From Bacteriovoracaceae bacterium UBA6200 (GTDB taxonomy: Bacteria; Bdellovibrionota; Bacteriovoracia; Bacteriovoracales; Bacteriovoracaceae), in contig DISW01000025.1 in the NCBI GenBank assembly GCA_002422605.1, forward strand, positions 124,001-188,000: 64,000 bases of DNA, given 5' to 3'. Both the position numbers and the translations under genes were made by a program. Below the pieces are notes generated by a model. That model saw only the letters and a program-made list of their open reading frames with translations. It was not told the origin of the DNA and did not search any database. Numbering within the stretch: the first letter of the stretch is position 1; every line of letters begins with the position of its first letter. This document shows, piece by piece, positions 25,266 through 33,602 of this stretch.

Positions 25266-25377
25266 AGTTGGAGGGTACAAAAACTGATAAAATTAGTCAC
25301 CTGTTTTTGCCTTACATAACAGAGGCAACTCCAACCACAACTGTTCGTAATTAAAGGAAAAGATTATAATTTAAAAT

Positions 25378-26376
25378 ATGAGAATCCGTGACGCTAAATC
25401 AATAATTATTATTTCACTCTATCTTCTGGGAAATGCCTTTATTATCGGGACATCTCTTCTTCCAGGAAAGAGCACTATTACGAGTCGTGGCCAAACGGGA
25501 AATCTTGCACCTGAGTATACGATCATCGAAGAGCTGGATTATTTTCACTTGAAAAATGGGTTACCACAAATGTCATTGGCCGCAGGCCGGATGCAATCTC
25601 TAGGACAAGAGAGTGCTGATTTTGAAGGGCCTCAAGGCGTTTATAATTATAAGCAAAAAAATAAAACCATACGTTATAGCGCTGATACTGGTCACTACCA
25701 AAAAGATCAAAATGTATTGGGATTAGATGGAGAGGTAGAAATCTCATCTGATGAGGCCAATTATTATGCCGACAGAGTGAAATATTTTTTTAAGAAAGAC
25801 CTCATCATTGGAAATGGCAATGTGAAGTTTGAAGGGGATGACCTTCAAACCAAGGACCACATTGTTATTAATTCCAGAAGCATGGAGGCGAAGCCGGAAG
25901 CCAAACTGAGCCAGTTTAAAGGTGATGTGAGAGGCACGTTGGAAAGAAAGAAAAAATATGAAGGAAAGATGACTTTCTCTGCTCATAGAATGGATCTCGA
26001 GGGGAATAAATCTCTGGCCCATCTTCAAGGCGATGTTGTGATGAAAAGACAAGGTTATCTCATAACTGCTGGAAAAGCTGACATGTACCTCGAAAACTAT
26101 AATAAAAGTCTCAAGTATTTCGTTCTTAATGACGATGTTAAGGTTACGGAAAGGATGCAAACACCGGAAGGTGTTCAGGAGCGTAAAGCTTTTGCAGAGA
26201 GACTAGAAGGTTTTGGGCGTGAGCAGAAAATGATACTTTCGGGAGCACCGCGAGTAGAAATGGGAGAAGACGTCATTAAAGGATACCGCATAACTATTCG
26301 AGAAAATATTGATTTAGTCGAAGTAGATGATGCGATGTCGGACGTTCAAGTTAAACGCAAAAAATCTAAGGAATAG
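25378..26376 (+). CDS. LptC-LptA fusion, LPS transport periplasmic protein
   Basis: The 332-residue product starts with one membrane helix (about 8-28), then a periplasmic region resembling LptC (about 30-150) followed by OstA/LptA-type repeats (about 150-310), recognisable from YADRVKYFFKKDLIIGNGNVKF and repeated strands such as LQGDVVMKR. It is about as long as LptC plus LptA together, and no separate lptA lies before lptB, so I read it as a fusion of inner-membrane LptC to the bridge protein LptA. It heads the operon with lptB, rpoN and hpf, the same order as in E. coli. The alternative is a long LptC with lptA elsewhere. Confidence 0.72.
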   Translation: MRIRDAKSIIIISLYLLGNAFIIGTSLLPGKSTITSRGQTGNLAPEYTIIEELDYFHLKNGLPQMSLAAGRMQSLGQESADFEGPQGVYNYKQKNKTIRYSADTGHYQKDQNVLGLDGEVEISSDEANYYADRVKYFFKKDLIIGNGNVKFEGDDLQTKDHIVINSRSMEAKPEAKLSQFKGDVRGTLERKKKYEGKMTFSAHRMDLEGNKSLAHLQGDVVMKRQGYLITAGKADMYLENYNKSLKYFVLNDDVKVTERMQTPEGVQERKAFAERLEGFGREQKMILSGAPRVEMGEDVIKGYRITIRENIDLVEVDDAMSDVQVKRKKSKE

Positions 26377-26380
26377 TCTG

Positions 26381-27106
26381 ATGAGTGCAAGCTTTTTCGC
26401 GCGCGATCTTAAGAAAACATATAATGGCCGAGAGGTCGTTAAGAATGTGAGCATAGATGTTGAACAAGGCGAGGTAGTAGGGCTTTTAGGTCCTAACGGA
26501 GCCGGTAAAACCACCTCATTTTATATGATGGTTGGTTTAGTAAAAGCGGATAAAGGTCAGATTAATCTTCTTAATGAAGATGTTACTGAACTTCCACTGC
26601 ACGTAAGAGCTAAAAAAGGCATTGGTTATCTTCCACAAGAAGCCAGTGTTTTCAGAGAACTTACTGTAGAAGAAAACATTTTTTCAGTGTTGGAAGTAAG
26701 GGATCTGTCCGATAAGGAAAGACAAAACTCTTTGGATAATCTTATTCGAGATTTTGGTTTGGATCATATCCGAAAATCAAAAGGTCGGGAGTTATCTGGA
26801 GGTGAAAGAAGAAGGGTTGAGATTGCCAGATCACTGGCCCTTGATCCTAAATTTGTTCTTCTTGATGAACCTTTCGCAGGTGTTGATCCACTGGCCGTCC
26901 ATGACATCCAGTCGATCATCAAGCGACTGAAGCAGAAGAACATAGGTGTTTTGATCACAGATCATAATGTGCGGGAAACTTTGGGAATTGTGGACCGGGC
27001 ATACATTATGAGCAGGGGAGAACTACTGGTAAGTGGAACTCCTGATGAGATCATAAATAATGAGACCGCCCGTAAGTTTTACTTAGGGGAAGAATTTAAG
27101 ATGTAG
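26381..27106 (+). CDS. lptB: LPS export ABC transporter ATP-binding protein LptB
   Basis: The ATG at 26381, four bases after the preceding stop, is the likely start; an ATG at 26327 lies inside the upstream gene. The 241-residue product has Walker A GPNGAGKTT (near 36-44), a Q-loop PQEASVF, signature LSGGERRRVEIARSLA, Walker B FVLLDEPFAGVDP and an H-loop TDHNVRET. The sequence and the position before rpoN identify LptB, which powers LPS extraction from the inner membrane with LptF/LptG. These two permeases are not in the window. Confidence 0.95.
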   Translation: MSASFFARDLKKTYNGREVVKNVSIDVEQGEVVGLLGPNGAGKTTSFYMMVGLVKADKGQINLLNEDVTELPLHVRAKKGIGYLPQEASVFRELTVEENIFSVLEVRDLSDKERQNSLDNLIRDFGLDHIRKSKGRELSGGERRRVEIARSLALDPKFVLLDEPFAGVDPLAVHDIQSIIKRLKQKNIGVLITDHNVRETLGIVDRAYIMSRGELLVSGTPDEIINNETARKFYLGEEFKM

Positions 27107-27115
27107 GGGTATTTC

Positions 27116-28570
27116 ATGGCGATTAAAATGCATCAAGGGCTAAAGCAAACGCAAAGCCTAATGATCACGCCTCAACTCCAGCAAGCTATCAAGCTTCTAA
27201 CTCTTACCCACCTGGAAATGACGACACTCATTTCTCAGGAAATGGTTGAGAATCCAATGCTGGAAGAGATGGATGGTGAAATTGATGTCGCTCCGGCGGA
27301 AGACTCTCGTGAAGATTTTGAAGCGAAAGAAGCAACTGCTGAAAACTTCTCGGGCCCTGAATTAATTGAAGGCTCTAAAGACACGTTCGACTGGGAATCA
27401 TACTCAGACTCTTTCAACAGTACTTCTTCTTCATCTCCTAATATGAAGGAGAGCCAGTCTCCTGATGACCTTCCTTCTTATGAAAATATGGTCTCAAAAA
27501 GCCAGAGTTTACAAGAACATCTTGAGTGGCAGCTCCGAATGGAAAACCTCTCAGCTGATCAACTGAACTTCTGTCTTGATCTTATTGGTAATATTGATGA
27601 TGACGGTTATCTGGAAGTTCCTTTCGATGAAGTTGTCGCTCGCTCAAATATTTCTGAGCGTGACGAAGCTTTGGGCATGCTTGGATTAGTTCAACATTTA
27701 GATCCCGTTGGATGTGGTGCCCAGGATCTCCAGGAATGTCTTGGAATTCAGGCCCGTATGCTGGCAGATAGATCTCCTCTGGTAGAGCTCATTATTGAAC
27801 GCAATCTTCATGATCTGGAGAAGAAAGATTATGCAAAAATTGCCAAAGATTTCAGTGTTTCAAAAGATAAAGTAAAAGATGCTGAATTAATCATCATGGG
27901 TCTTAATCCGAAACCTGGTCGACTGGTTTCTGCTGACGAAACTCAATATGTGGTGCCTGACATCTTTGTTGCCGAAGTAGGCGGAGAGTTTGTTGTTCAA
28001 GTAAATGATGAAGGTGTTCCTCGCCTTAGAATTTCTAATCTTTATAAATCACTGATTAAAAGTGGTGAGTCTGATACGGAAGCAAAAGAATTCGTTCAGG
28101 ATAAACTTCGTGCGGCCCTATGGTTAATTAAGTCCATTGAGAACCGCCAGAAAACTATTTATAAAGTGGCCAACTCAATCGTTAAAACTCAACAGGAATT
28201 TTTTAAGAAAGGTCCGGCGTTTTTAAAACCAATGATCTTAAAAGATATTGCCAATGAAATTGGCATGCATGAATCCACTGTTTCTCGTGTGACGACAAAT
28301 AAATTCATGCATACTCCGATTGGAACATTTGAACTTAAATATTTTTTCAATGCAGGTATCGGCGGTAAAAACGGCGGTATTGATATCGCAGGCGAAAGTC
28401 TGAAGCTTAAAATTAAAGAGATGATCGGGAATGAAGATCCCAAACGGCCGCTCTCTGATCAGAAGATCTCCGAACTTTTAAGCACTAAAGATATCATTGT
28501 TGCCCGAAGAACTGTGGCGAAGTATCGGGAGATGATGGGAGTTGCCCCTTCATCAAAAAGAAAACGTTAA
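27116..28570 (+). CDS. rpoN: RNA polymerase sigma-54 factor
   Basis: A 484-residue sigma-54. Region I begins with KQTQSLMITPQLQQAIKLL, followed by a long acidic region II (about 55-115), the core-binding domain (about 120-310), the helix-turn-helix with HESTVSRVTTNKFMHTP and the RpoN box ARRTVAKYRE near 463-472 that reads the -24 promoter element. It lies between lptB and hpf, the usual gammaproteobacterial-style order. It starts 9 bases after lptB and is probably in the same transcript. Activators of sigma-54 are not identifiable in this window. Confidence 0.97.
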   Translation: MAIKMHQGLKQTQSLMITPQLQQAIKLLTLTHLEMTTLISQEMVENPMLEEMDGEIDVAPAEDSREDFEAKEATAENFSGPELIEGSKDTFDWESYSDSFNSTSSSSPNMKESQSPDDLPSYENMVSKSQSLQEHLEWQLRMENLSADQLNFCLDLIGNIDDDGYLEVPFDEVVARSNISERDEALGMLGLVQHLDPVGCGAQDLQECLGIQARMLADRSPLVELIIERNLHDLEKKDYAKIAKDFSVSKDKVKDAELIIMGLNPKPGRLVSADETQYVVPDIFVAEVGGEFVVQVNDEGVPRLRISNLYKSLIKSGESDTEAKEFVQDKLRAALWLIKSIENRQKTIYKVANSIVKTQQEFFKKGPAFLKPMILKDIANEIGMHESTVSRVTTNKFMHTPIGTFELKYFFNAGIGGKNGGIDIAGESLKLKIKEMIGNEDPKRPLSDQKISELLSTKDIIVARRTVAKYREMMGVAPSSKRKR

Positions 28571-28650
28571 CCAAGGAGAGTTCAGGCATGGCATAAACCG
28601 TCCGTATTTTTTGTGTACGCGATATTTAATTTTTTTTTGAGGCACGTAAT

Positions 28651-29040
28651 ATGAGATTAAAAATTTCTTTCAAGCATTTGAAACACACAGAAGCACTAGA
28701 CGATCGCATTAAAGAGAAGTCCGAGAAATTTGAAAAGTATTTCCAAGGCAATACCAATGTTCAGTGGCTCTGTTGGGTCAATAATGAAGAGCATTGGGCA
28801 GAAGTTAAAGTTACTGGTCCTAAGTTCACCTTCTTTGCCAAAGCTTCGGCGGACAACATGTACAAATCTTTGGATCTCGTTGTTGAGAAGATGGAACGCC
28901 AAATTGATAAACAAAAAGAATTAAAACGAAATAGAATCCATGCTCATTCTTATCAAACTCCGAAATATCTGGAGATTGAAGAAAGAATTCGAGATGAAGA
29001 AGAATATCAGTATAAAGAATATGAAGAGAAATCAGCATAG
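28651..29040 (+). CDS. hpf: Ribosome hibernation-promoting factor
   Basis: A 129-residue short-form HPF/RaiA protein. The N-terminal beta-alpha-beta fold has the ISFKHLKHTEALDDRIKEKS segment, a WAEVKVTGP strand and the helix ADNMYKSLDLVVEKMERQI(D)KQK typical of the family, then a charged Glu/Arg tail. It binds the 30S subunit and stops translation in stationary phase. Position after rpoN matches the conserved operon. An 80-base gap separates it from rpoN, and a hairpin terminator follows. Confidence 0.92.
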   Translation: MRLKISFKHLKHTEALDDRIKEKSEKFEKYFQGNTNVQWLCWVNNEEHWAEVKVTGPKFTFFAKASADNMYKSLDLVVEKMERQIDKQKELKRNRIHAHSYQTPKYLEIEERIRDEEEYQYKEYEEKSA

Positions 29041-29050
29041 TTTCTCCAAT

Positions 29051-29080
29051 AAAAGGGCCTTAACGGGCCCTTTTATGTTT
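29051..29080 (+). terminator. Probable terminator after hpf
   Basis: A 9-bp perfect stem (AAAAGGGCC with GGCCCTTTT, six-base loop) starting 11 bases past the hpf stop, with T residues at its 3' arm. It closes the lptCA-lptB-rpoN-hpf operon ahead of the riboswitch. Confidence 0.8.
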
Positions 29081-29147
29081 CTAATCAGTCATTAAACAGA
29101 TGCGATTCGATCCAGATCCATTTACAATGAACTAAATTAATTTCCTT

Positions 29148-29222
29148 AAAAGCCGGAAGCTGGTGTAACTCCAGCGCTGTCCCGCAACTGTAAAGTCAGA
29201 TACGGCCTTAAGGATTAGACAT
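29148..29222 (+). promoter_or_regulatory. Cobalamin (B12) riboswitch
   Basis: The core elements of a cobalamin aptamer are visible in order: GGAAGCTGGTG, a GCTGG/CCAGC stem (29159-29163 with 29171-29175), GCGCTGTCCCGCAACTGTAA and then AGTCAGATAC. The segment GCCG at 29152-29155 can pair with CGGC at 29203-29206 to close the core. It ends 17 bases before a BtuB-type receptor gene, where binding of B12 would hide the ribosome-binding site or stop transcription. No clear terminator follows, so translational control is more likely. Confidence 0.92.
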
Positions 29223-29239
29223 TCCCGTGGAGGTCAATA

Positions 29240-31027
29240 ATGTCTGTCATCCTTCTATTGTTCATTCTTATAATCCCTGCATTTGCTGAAGAACTTGATG
29301 CTATTGAGGTTAAGGCAGATAAAGAGCTGTCAGATTTTAATTTAGGAAGTTCTGACTCCCTTAATGAACAGGACCTTCAAAGGAATCATTCAACTCTTAT
29401 TTCTGATAGCATCAGTAGTCTGAATGGAGTGACTCCAAGCCAGAATGGTGGTCCGGGAGGAAGAGTTACCTACTTTATTCGAGGTACTGAAGCCCGCCAC
29501 GTATCCTTCACTATTGATAGTCTACGCATTAATGATACTTCTAATACCGACCGGCAATTTGACTCCGCCTTTTTATCCAGCGCTTTTTTAAAAGACCTGA
29601 CTTTATACAAAGGTCCTCAGGCCGTTCTATTTGGTTCCGATGCTATGGGGGGGCTGATTGATATGGAAACGAGGAAAGGGGAGAATGCTCCTGAAACTCG
29701 TCTAAGCATCAATGGGGGAAGTTTTGGTACATTTGATTCTTCACTATCCCATGATTGGAAAACTCAAAAGAATCAGGGAACCCTCACCTGGTCCAGTATG
29801 AGGACTGATGGTCTTTCTCGACTTAATAAAAAAAGATTTAATGCCACCGAAAGAGATGGTGCTGATATGACTCAGCTGACCTCTTCTTCTCAGCACCGAT
29901 GGGCCGATTCATGGCAAACAGACTTCTTATTCTCATTTTTAAGAGGAAATAATGAACTCGATGGGTTCACAACTGATAGCGCTAATGAAGAAAGTCGAAA
30001 TGATCAGTACATGGTCCAGCAAAAGACTGGATATGATATTGATGCTCACTCAGCTGTCTCTCTAAGAACCGGCCTTTCCCGGCATCAACGTTTAATTAAA
30101 ACCGAATCAGTGGGCAAGGAGCTTTATGATGGAGACCTCATTCAGAGTGAATTCTTGCATAACTATGAACGAGGATCTTTCCATTTATTAAGTGGTTTTG
30201 CCAGCGAACAGGAAACATTCGAAAATCGTAATCTTGATAAGGTCGCAAACCTTCATTCACTCTTTCTCCAAAGTGGCTTTCAGAAAAATGGTTTCAAGAC
30301 TCAACTAGGGGTGAGAATAGAGAATCATAGTCGTTATGGGAATTTTCAAACAGGTGCTGCGGGGATCGGATATACCAAGGGAAGTGAGACTTTATCCCTT
30401 CAATACTCCCAGGGCTTTAAGGCGCCTTCACTTTATCAACTTTATGGGCCAGATATTTTTGGATTCCCTGTTGGGAATGAAGATTTGGTTCCGGAGCGCA
30501 ATTATGCTTATGAATTACGATGGCTTCATGATTCAGACAATCTGAAGACTGAGATTAGTCTTTTTCAAAATCGTCTGGCGAACCTTATTACTTACAGTAA
30601 CCAAGGTTATCTCAATCAAGGTAAATTCACGGCTCAAGGAGTGGAGGCCAGAGTAGACTGGATTTTTGATAATCTTAGGTTTCGTCCCTCCCTGATGCAT
30701 CAGGATTTTAAAGATGAGGAAGCAAAAATACTAAGAAGGCCCCTTAATCAATACGGGCTTGAGGTCGCTTATTTCCCGAAAGAGAGTTTAGAGGTTTTCA
30801 CCAAAATAAAGTTCTTTGATTCACGTATTGATATTGATGAGAATGGCAATCACGTTAAGCTTAATGAATTTGAAACTCTTGATCTGGGGATGAGACTTAC
30901 AAGTGGAAGAGATATCTATGGAGTCCAATTACTGAATCTTTTAAACCGTGACTATGAGGAACTCTATGGATATTCAGTTATGCCTAGATCCGTATTTTTC
31001 CATTATGGGCGAGTTTTTAAAGATTAG
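29240..31027 (+). CDS. btuB: TonB-dependent vitamin B12 receptor (BtuB-like)
   Basis: A 595-residue outer-membrane receptor. The signal peptide ends with AFA, a short TonB-box-like EAIEVKA stretch follows, then a plug domain (about 30-150, with GPGGRVTYFIRGTEARH and GSDAMGGLIDMET), then a 22-strand barrel. The cobalamin riboswitch immediately upstream fixes the likely substrate as B12 or a related corrinoid. Ribosome-binding site GGAGG at 29230-29234, six bases before the ATG. TonB, ExbB and the BtuCDF importer are not in the window. Confidence 0.92.
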   Translation: MSVILLLFILIIPAFAEELDAIEVKADKELSDFNLGSSDSLNEQDLQRNHSTLISDSISSLNGVTPSQNGGPGGRVTYFIRGTEARHVSFTIDSLRINDTSNTDRQFDSAFLSSAFLKDLTLYKGPQAVLFGSDAMGGLIDMETRKGENAPETRLSINGGSFGTFDSSLSHDWKTQKNQGTLTWSSMRTDGLSRLNKKRFNATERDGADMTQLTSSSQHRWADSWQTDFLFSFLRGNNELDGFTTDSANEESRNDQYMVQQKTGYDIDAHSAVSLRTGLSRHQRLIKTESVGKELYDGDLIQSEFLHNYERGSFHLLSGFASEQETFENRNLDKVANLHSLFLQSGFQKNGFKTQLGVRIENHSRYGNFQTGAAGIGYTKGSETLSLQYSQGFKAPSLYQLYGPDIFGFPVGNEDLVPERNYAYELRWLHDSDNLKTEISLFQNRLANLITYSNQGYLNQGKFTAQGVEARVDWIFDNLRFRPSLMHQDFKDEEAKILRRPLNQYGLEVAYFPKESLEVFTKIKFFDSRIDIDENGNHVKLNEFETLDLGMRLTSGRDIYGVQLLNLLNRDYEELYGYSVMPRSVFFHYGRVFKD

Positions 31028-31030
31028 AAT

Positions 31031-31375
31031 TTACTGGATGATTTTATCTGAGTTGGTTGTGAAACAGCAGGAACCAGAATCATCGTGGCTTTCAATTTCT
31101 TCTTCCATGCTCTGTTTGTAAGCTTCGAGCCCTTCTTTACTTATACCAAGTGAATGAGAAAGGGTTTCACCCAGGGTTGGATTAATGACTTCTATATCAA
31201 GCCCCATCTCTTCCATTTCTGCGGCAAACTGCCACGCTCTTTCTGATTCATGGAGATCACACTCAAAAAGAACCTGTTGGCTCTCTATGTCTCGGACCTG
31301 GATTTTGGGCTTTTCTTTTTCCATGGTCCGATGGTAGTAATCAATCCCCCTCTTTGTCAAAGGATACAAGCTCAT
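31031..31375 (-). CDS. Small acidic protein with C-terminal Cys pair
   Basis: A 114-residue protein of unknown family. The region from about 24 to 65 looks like strand-helix-strand, then a helical SLGISKEGLEAYKQSMEEEIE segment and a C-terminal SGSCCF ending, where the vicinal cysteines could bind metal or form a redox pair. The start is unsure: the ATG at 31375 overlaps by two bases the ATG of the divergent gene at 31374, and an internal ATG at 31324 (MEKEKPK) is possible. No signal peptide. Function not assigned. Confidence 0.6.
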   Translation of the reverse strand: MSLYPLTKRGIDYYHRTMEKEKPKIQVRDIESQQVLFECDLHESERAWQFAAEMEEMGLDIEVINPTLGETLSHSLGISKEGLEAYKQSMEEEIESHDDSGSCCFTTNSDKIIQ

Positions 31376-31727
31376 GGGGTTAGTCCTGTGGATTGATCAA
31401 AATACGTTTGCTACGGCCCTTTTGGAGAAAGTTTTTAAGACCCAAAAGCTGGAGTTATATACGATCGCTAATGCTAAGGATTTTAGCTATCTGGTGGATG
31501 ATTTGAAGCCTCAGGTACTGGTGTTGGATACATCTACTGTAGCTACAGAGTTGGATTCCTTTAAACGCCAATACGAGGCTTCTGAAGCTTTAAAAAAACT
31601 TCCAGTAATTCTTATTGAGGGGAGTGAGGAATTGAGCTTTTTAGGAAATGTGATTGGTAAGCTTGAGCGTCCCTTCGATCCTTTCCAGATTCCAGAAAAG
31701 ATTCAGCAGTTTCTTTCAGAAAATTAG
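31374..31727 (+). CDS. Degenerate response-regulator receiver domain protein
   Basis: A 117-residue stand-alone domain with the alternating strand/helix pattern of a CheY receiver: LVLWIDQ, then VLVLDTST at the place of the phospho-acceptor (Asp near D52), LPVILIEG and a final KLERPFDPFQI. The first acidic pair is reduced to one Asp and the usual KPF Lys is Arg, so phosphorylation is doubtful. It may act as a protein-binding module. The start lies two bases inside the divergent neighbour's start. Tentative call. Confidence 0.55.
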   Translation: MGLVLWIDQNTFATALLEKVFKTQKLELYTIANAKDFSYLVDDLKPQVLVLDTSTVATELDSFKRQYEASEALKKLPVILIEGSEELSFLGNVIGKLERPFDPFQIPEKIQQFLSEN

Positions 31728-31749
31728 AAAATCCGATACAATTAAAAAT

Positions 31750-31845
31750 ATGAACAGAGATAAAATGATTTTAACAGTAGGGATTATTCTAACCTTACTC
31801 GTCTTCGCCCTTACGATTTACTTCAGAAGCGGAGCTTTCAACTAG
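31750..31845 (+). CDS. Possible 31-residue membrane peptide
   Basis: An ATG at 31750 opens a 31-residue frame with one strong membrane helix (ILTVGIILTLLVFALTIYF) and short charged ends. It lies 22 bases after the receiver-like gene and overlaps the 3' end of the DnaA-like gene by 51 bases. No clear ribosome-binding site. Small membrane peptides of this size are often real, but this is only suggested by the hydrophobic profile. Confidence 0.3.
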   Translation: MNRDKMILTVGIILTLLVFALTIYFRSGAFN

Positions 31846-32220
31846 CAGGGAGGCAATCTTTGGAACGTTGTGTCGCTCATGTTGGGACACAAAAAAAGAA
31901 GTGAGCCTCTTATCCAGAACCGATAGTAATACATCAATTAATTCATGATAATGAGTGTGTATCCATTGAGCACTGAAATGATTAGGCACTTCTAAGATCA
32001 AAACATTATGTGAAATGACCAAAGGTCTCACTTCTTTAAACCATTGGTGATGAACCTCAGGGCCTAAAACATCACACAGTTGCTCTGATAAAATAGACCA
32101 AGTGTATGAAGCTTTCACCACTGGATGCGCGAGATTCAAACTCTTCTCTTTGAGCTTCGCCTGTCTCTCTGTCCAATGTGTTTTAAAATGTTTGGGTTTT
32201 ATTACCCGGTTCTTTTTCAT
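31795..32220 (-). CDS. Free-standing DnaA N-terminal domain protein
   Basis: The 141-residue product has a basic N-terminal tail (1-35) followed by a segment (about 39-110) that reads like domain I of DnaA: a W..L..QL helix, QWFKEVRPL, the strand VLILEVPNHF and WIHTHYHELIDVLL. The PN.F..W motif, which in DnaA helps DnaB and DnaA-DnaA contacts, is kept. The ATPase and DNA-binding domains are absent. It could modulate replication initiation by binding DnaA or its partners, or serve an unrelated role. It lies 47 bases downstream of hflX on the same strand. Confidence 0.7.
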   Translation of the reverse strand: MKKNRVIKPKHFKTHWTERQAKLKEKSLNLAHPVVKASYTWSILSEQLCDVLGPEVHHQWFKEVRPLVISHNVLILEVPNHFSAQWIHTHYHELIDVLLSVLDKRLTSFFVSQHERHNVPKIASLLVESSASEVNRKGEDE

Positions 32221-32267
32221 GAGCCAAGAAGCTTAAGTTCACGCGCACTTGTCTGACAACTAAAATT

Positions 32268-33602
32268 TTAAAAAGTGGAACGATTTTGCTCCCACTCTTT
32301 TGCTTCTGTAGGGGCAAGTACATAACTATTTAGTCCTAGTTGTTGAAAAATAAAATCTGGAATTCTAATTCGATAAAAAATTCCATTCTCGTGTGCAACA
32401 GTATTGATGACGTTTGCATTGGCCCTGACTCTTGAATGAGCTTCTCCTGCTTCATAAGGAATATAAAGGTCGTAGTGATCTTGTTTCGATAAGAAAAAAT
32501 TAATCACATAATCTCTTAAGTTTTTCATATCCTCTTCATCATAAGAAGAAACCAGAAAGGAATTCGGATAATTTCTCATCAGAATTCTTGCGCGAACAGG
32601 ATCATTTAAAAGATCTTTTTTGTTGAAGACAATGATTTGTTGTTTTTCTTCAATTTTGAGTTCTTTTAAAACTTCCTGAGTCACTCTTAAATGTTTTTGA
32701 TAATTAGGATCTGAAATATCACAAACAATCAAAAGAAGATCAGCTTCCATGGCCGATTCCAGAGTGGTTTTAAAGCCCTGGATGAGAGTGTTAGGAAGAT
32801 TGGAAATAAAACCCACTGTATCAATCATGATCATTGGTGGTTTAGAATCCGGATTCAAGGTGCGAAAAGTTGAATCAAGAGTGGCAAAAAGTTTATTTTC
32901 TTCGAGAACATTCACTCGGCACAAACGGTTCATGAGAGAAGATTTTCCGGCATTGGTATAACCCACGAGAGCAGCAGTCACTGCCTGATTTTGTCTTTTT
33001 TTCCTCTGCTGTTCCCGGGATTTCTGAACTTCTACCAGTTGTTTTTTATAAAACTCAATTCTTTCGCGGATCATCCGTCGGTCAAGCTCGAGCTGTTGCT
33101 CACCCTCACCACCAATGGCCGCACCAGAACTTCTTTGTTTCGAAAAGTGACCCCACATGCTGGTTAGTCGGGGAAGAAGATATTTAAGCCTGGAAATTTC
33201 AATTTGGATTTTCGCTTCTCTGGTTCTCGCATGATGAGCGAAAATTTCCAGAATAACGGTATTCCGGTCCACCACCTCGAGTTTGGTAATAGACTTAATA
33301 TTTCTGGCCTGAGAAGCAGTTAATTCGAAATCAAAAACCAACATTTGCGATCCTTCTTCTCTGGCCGCATCCGCTATTTCTTCGAGTTTACCTTCACCAA
33401 GCATTGTCGCAGGATCAATTTGTTTACGGTTCTGGATGTATTCCTCACCATCTATAATTCCTAAAGTCCTAAGCAGTTCTCTTAGTTCTCGAAGAGAATT
33501 ATTTGTTTCAAGTATTGTCGAATGGCTTTCGAACTTGTCACAAACAATCGAAACGAGCGATGCCTTTTGGCCAAGTGGAAGTCTGTATTCGTCCTGGTTC
33601 AC
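32268..33602 (-). CDS. hflX: Ribosome-associated GTPase HflX
   Basis: A 444-residue GTPase with the HflX N-terminal domain (about 1-190, containing LEVVDRNTVILEIFAHHA and the Gly-rich GAAIGGEGEQQLELDRR), a coiled linker and a G domain with GYTNAGKSSL (near 213-222), DTVGF and NKKD. It splits or rescues stalled ribosomes under stress. It is the last gene of the coenzyme A operon and abuts panC, with no gap beyond the stop codon, so co-transcription is likely. Length fits the family. Confidence 0.95.
   Translation of the reverse strand: MNQDEYRLPLGQKASLVSIVCDKFESHSTILETNNSLRELRELLRTLGIIDGEEYIQNRKQIDPATMLGEGKLEEIADAAREEGSQMLVFDFELTASQARNIKSITKLEVVDRNTVILEIFAHHARTREAKIQIEISRLKYLLPRLTSMWGHFSKQRSSGAAIGGEGEQQLELDRRMIRERIEFYKKQLVEVQKSREQQRKKRQNQAVTAALVGYTNAGKSSLMNRLCRVNVLEENKLFATLDSTFRTLNPDSKPPMIMIDTVGFISNLPNTLIQGFKTTLESAMEADLLLIVCDISDPNYQKHLRVTQEVLKELKIEEKQQIIVFNKKDLLNDPVRARILMRNYPNSFLVSSYDEEDMKNLRDYVINFFLSKQDHYDLYIPYEAGEAHSRVRANANVINTVAHENGIFYRIRIPDFIFQQLGLNSYVLAPTEAKEWEQNRSTF

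Noticed and set aside
25744..26160. 138-residue minus-strand frame inside the LptC-LptA gene
   Set aside because: Shadow frame; the plus-strand gene is supported by operon order.
28571..28650. Sigma-54 promoter (GGCATGGCATAA-like stretch) before hpf
   Set aside because: The GG and GC dinucleotides are not at the required -24/-12 spacing.
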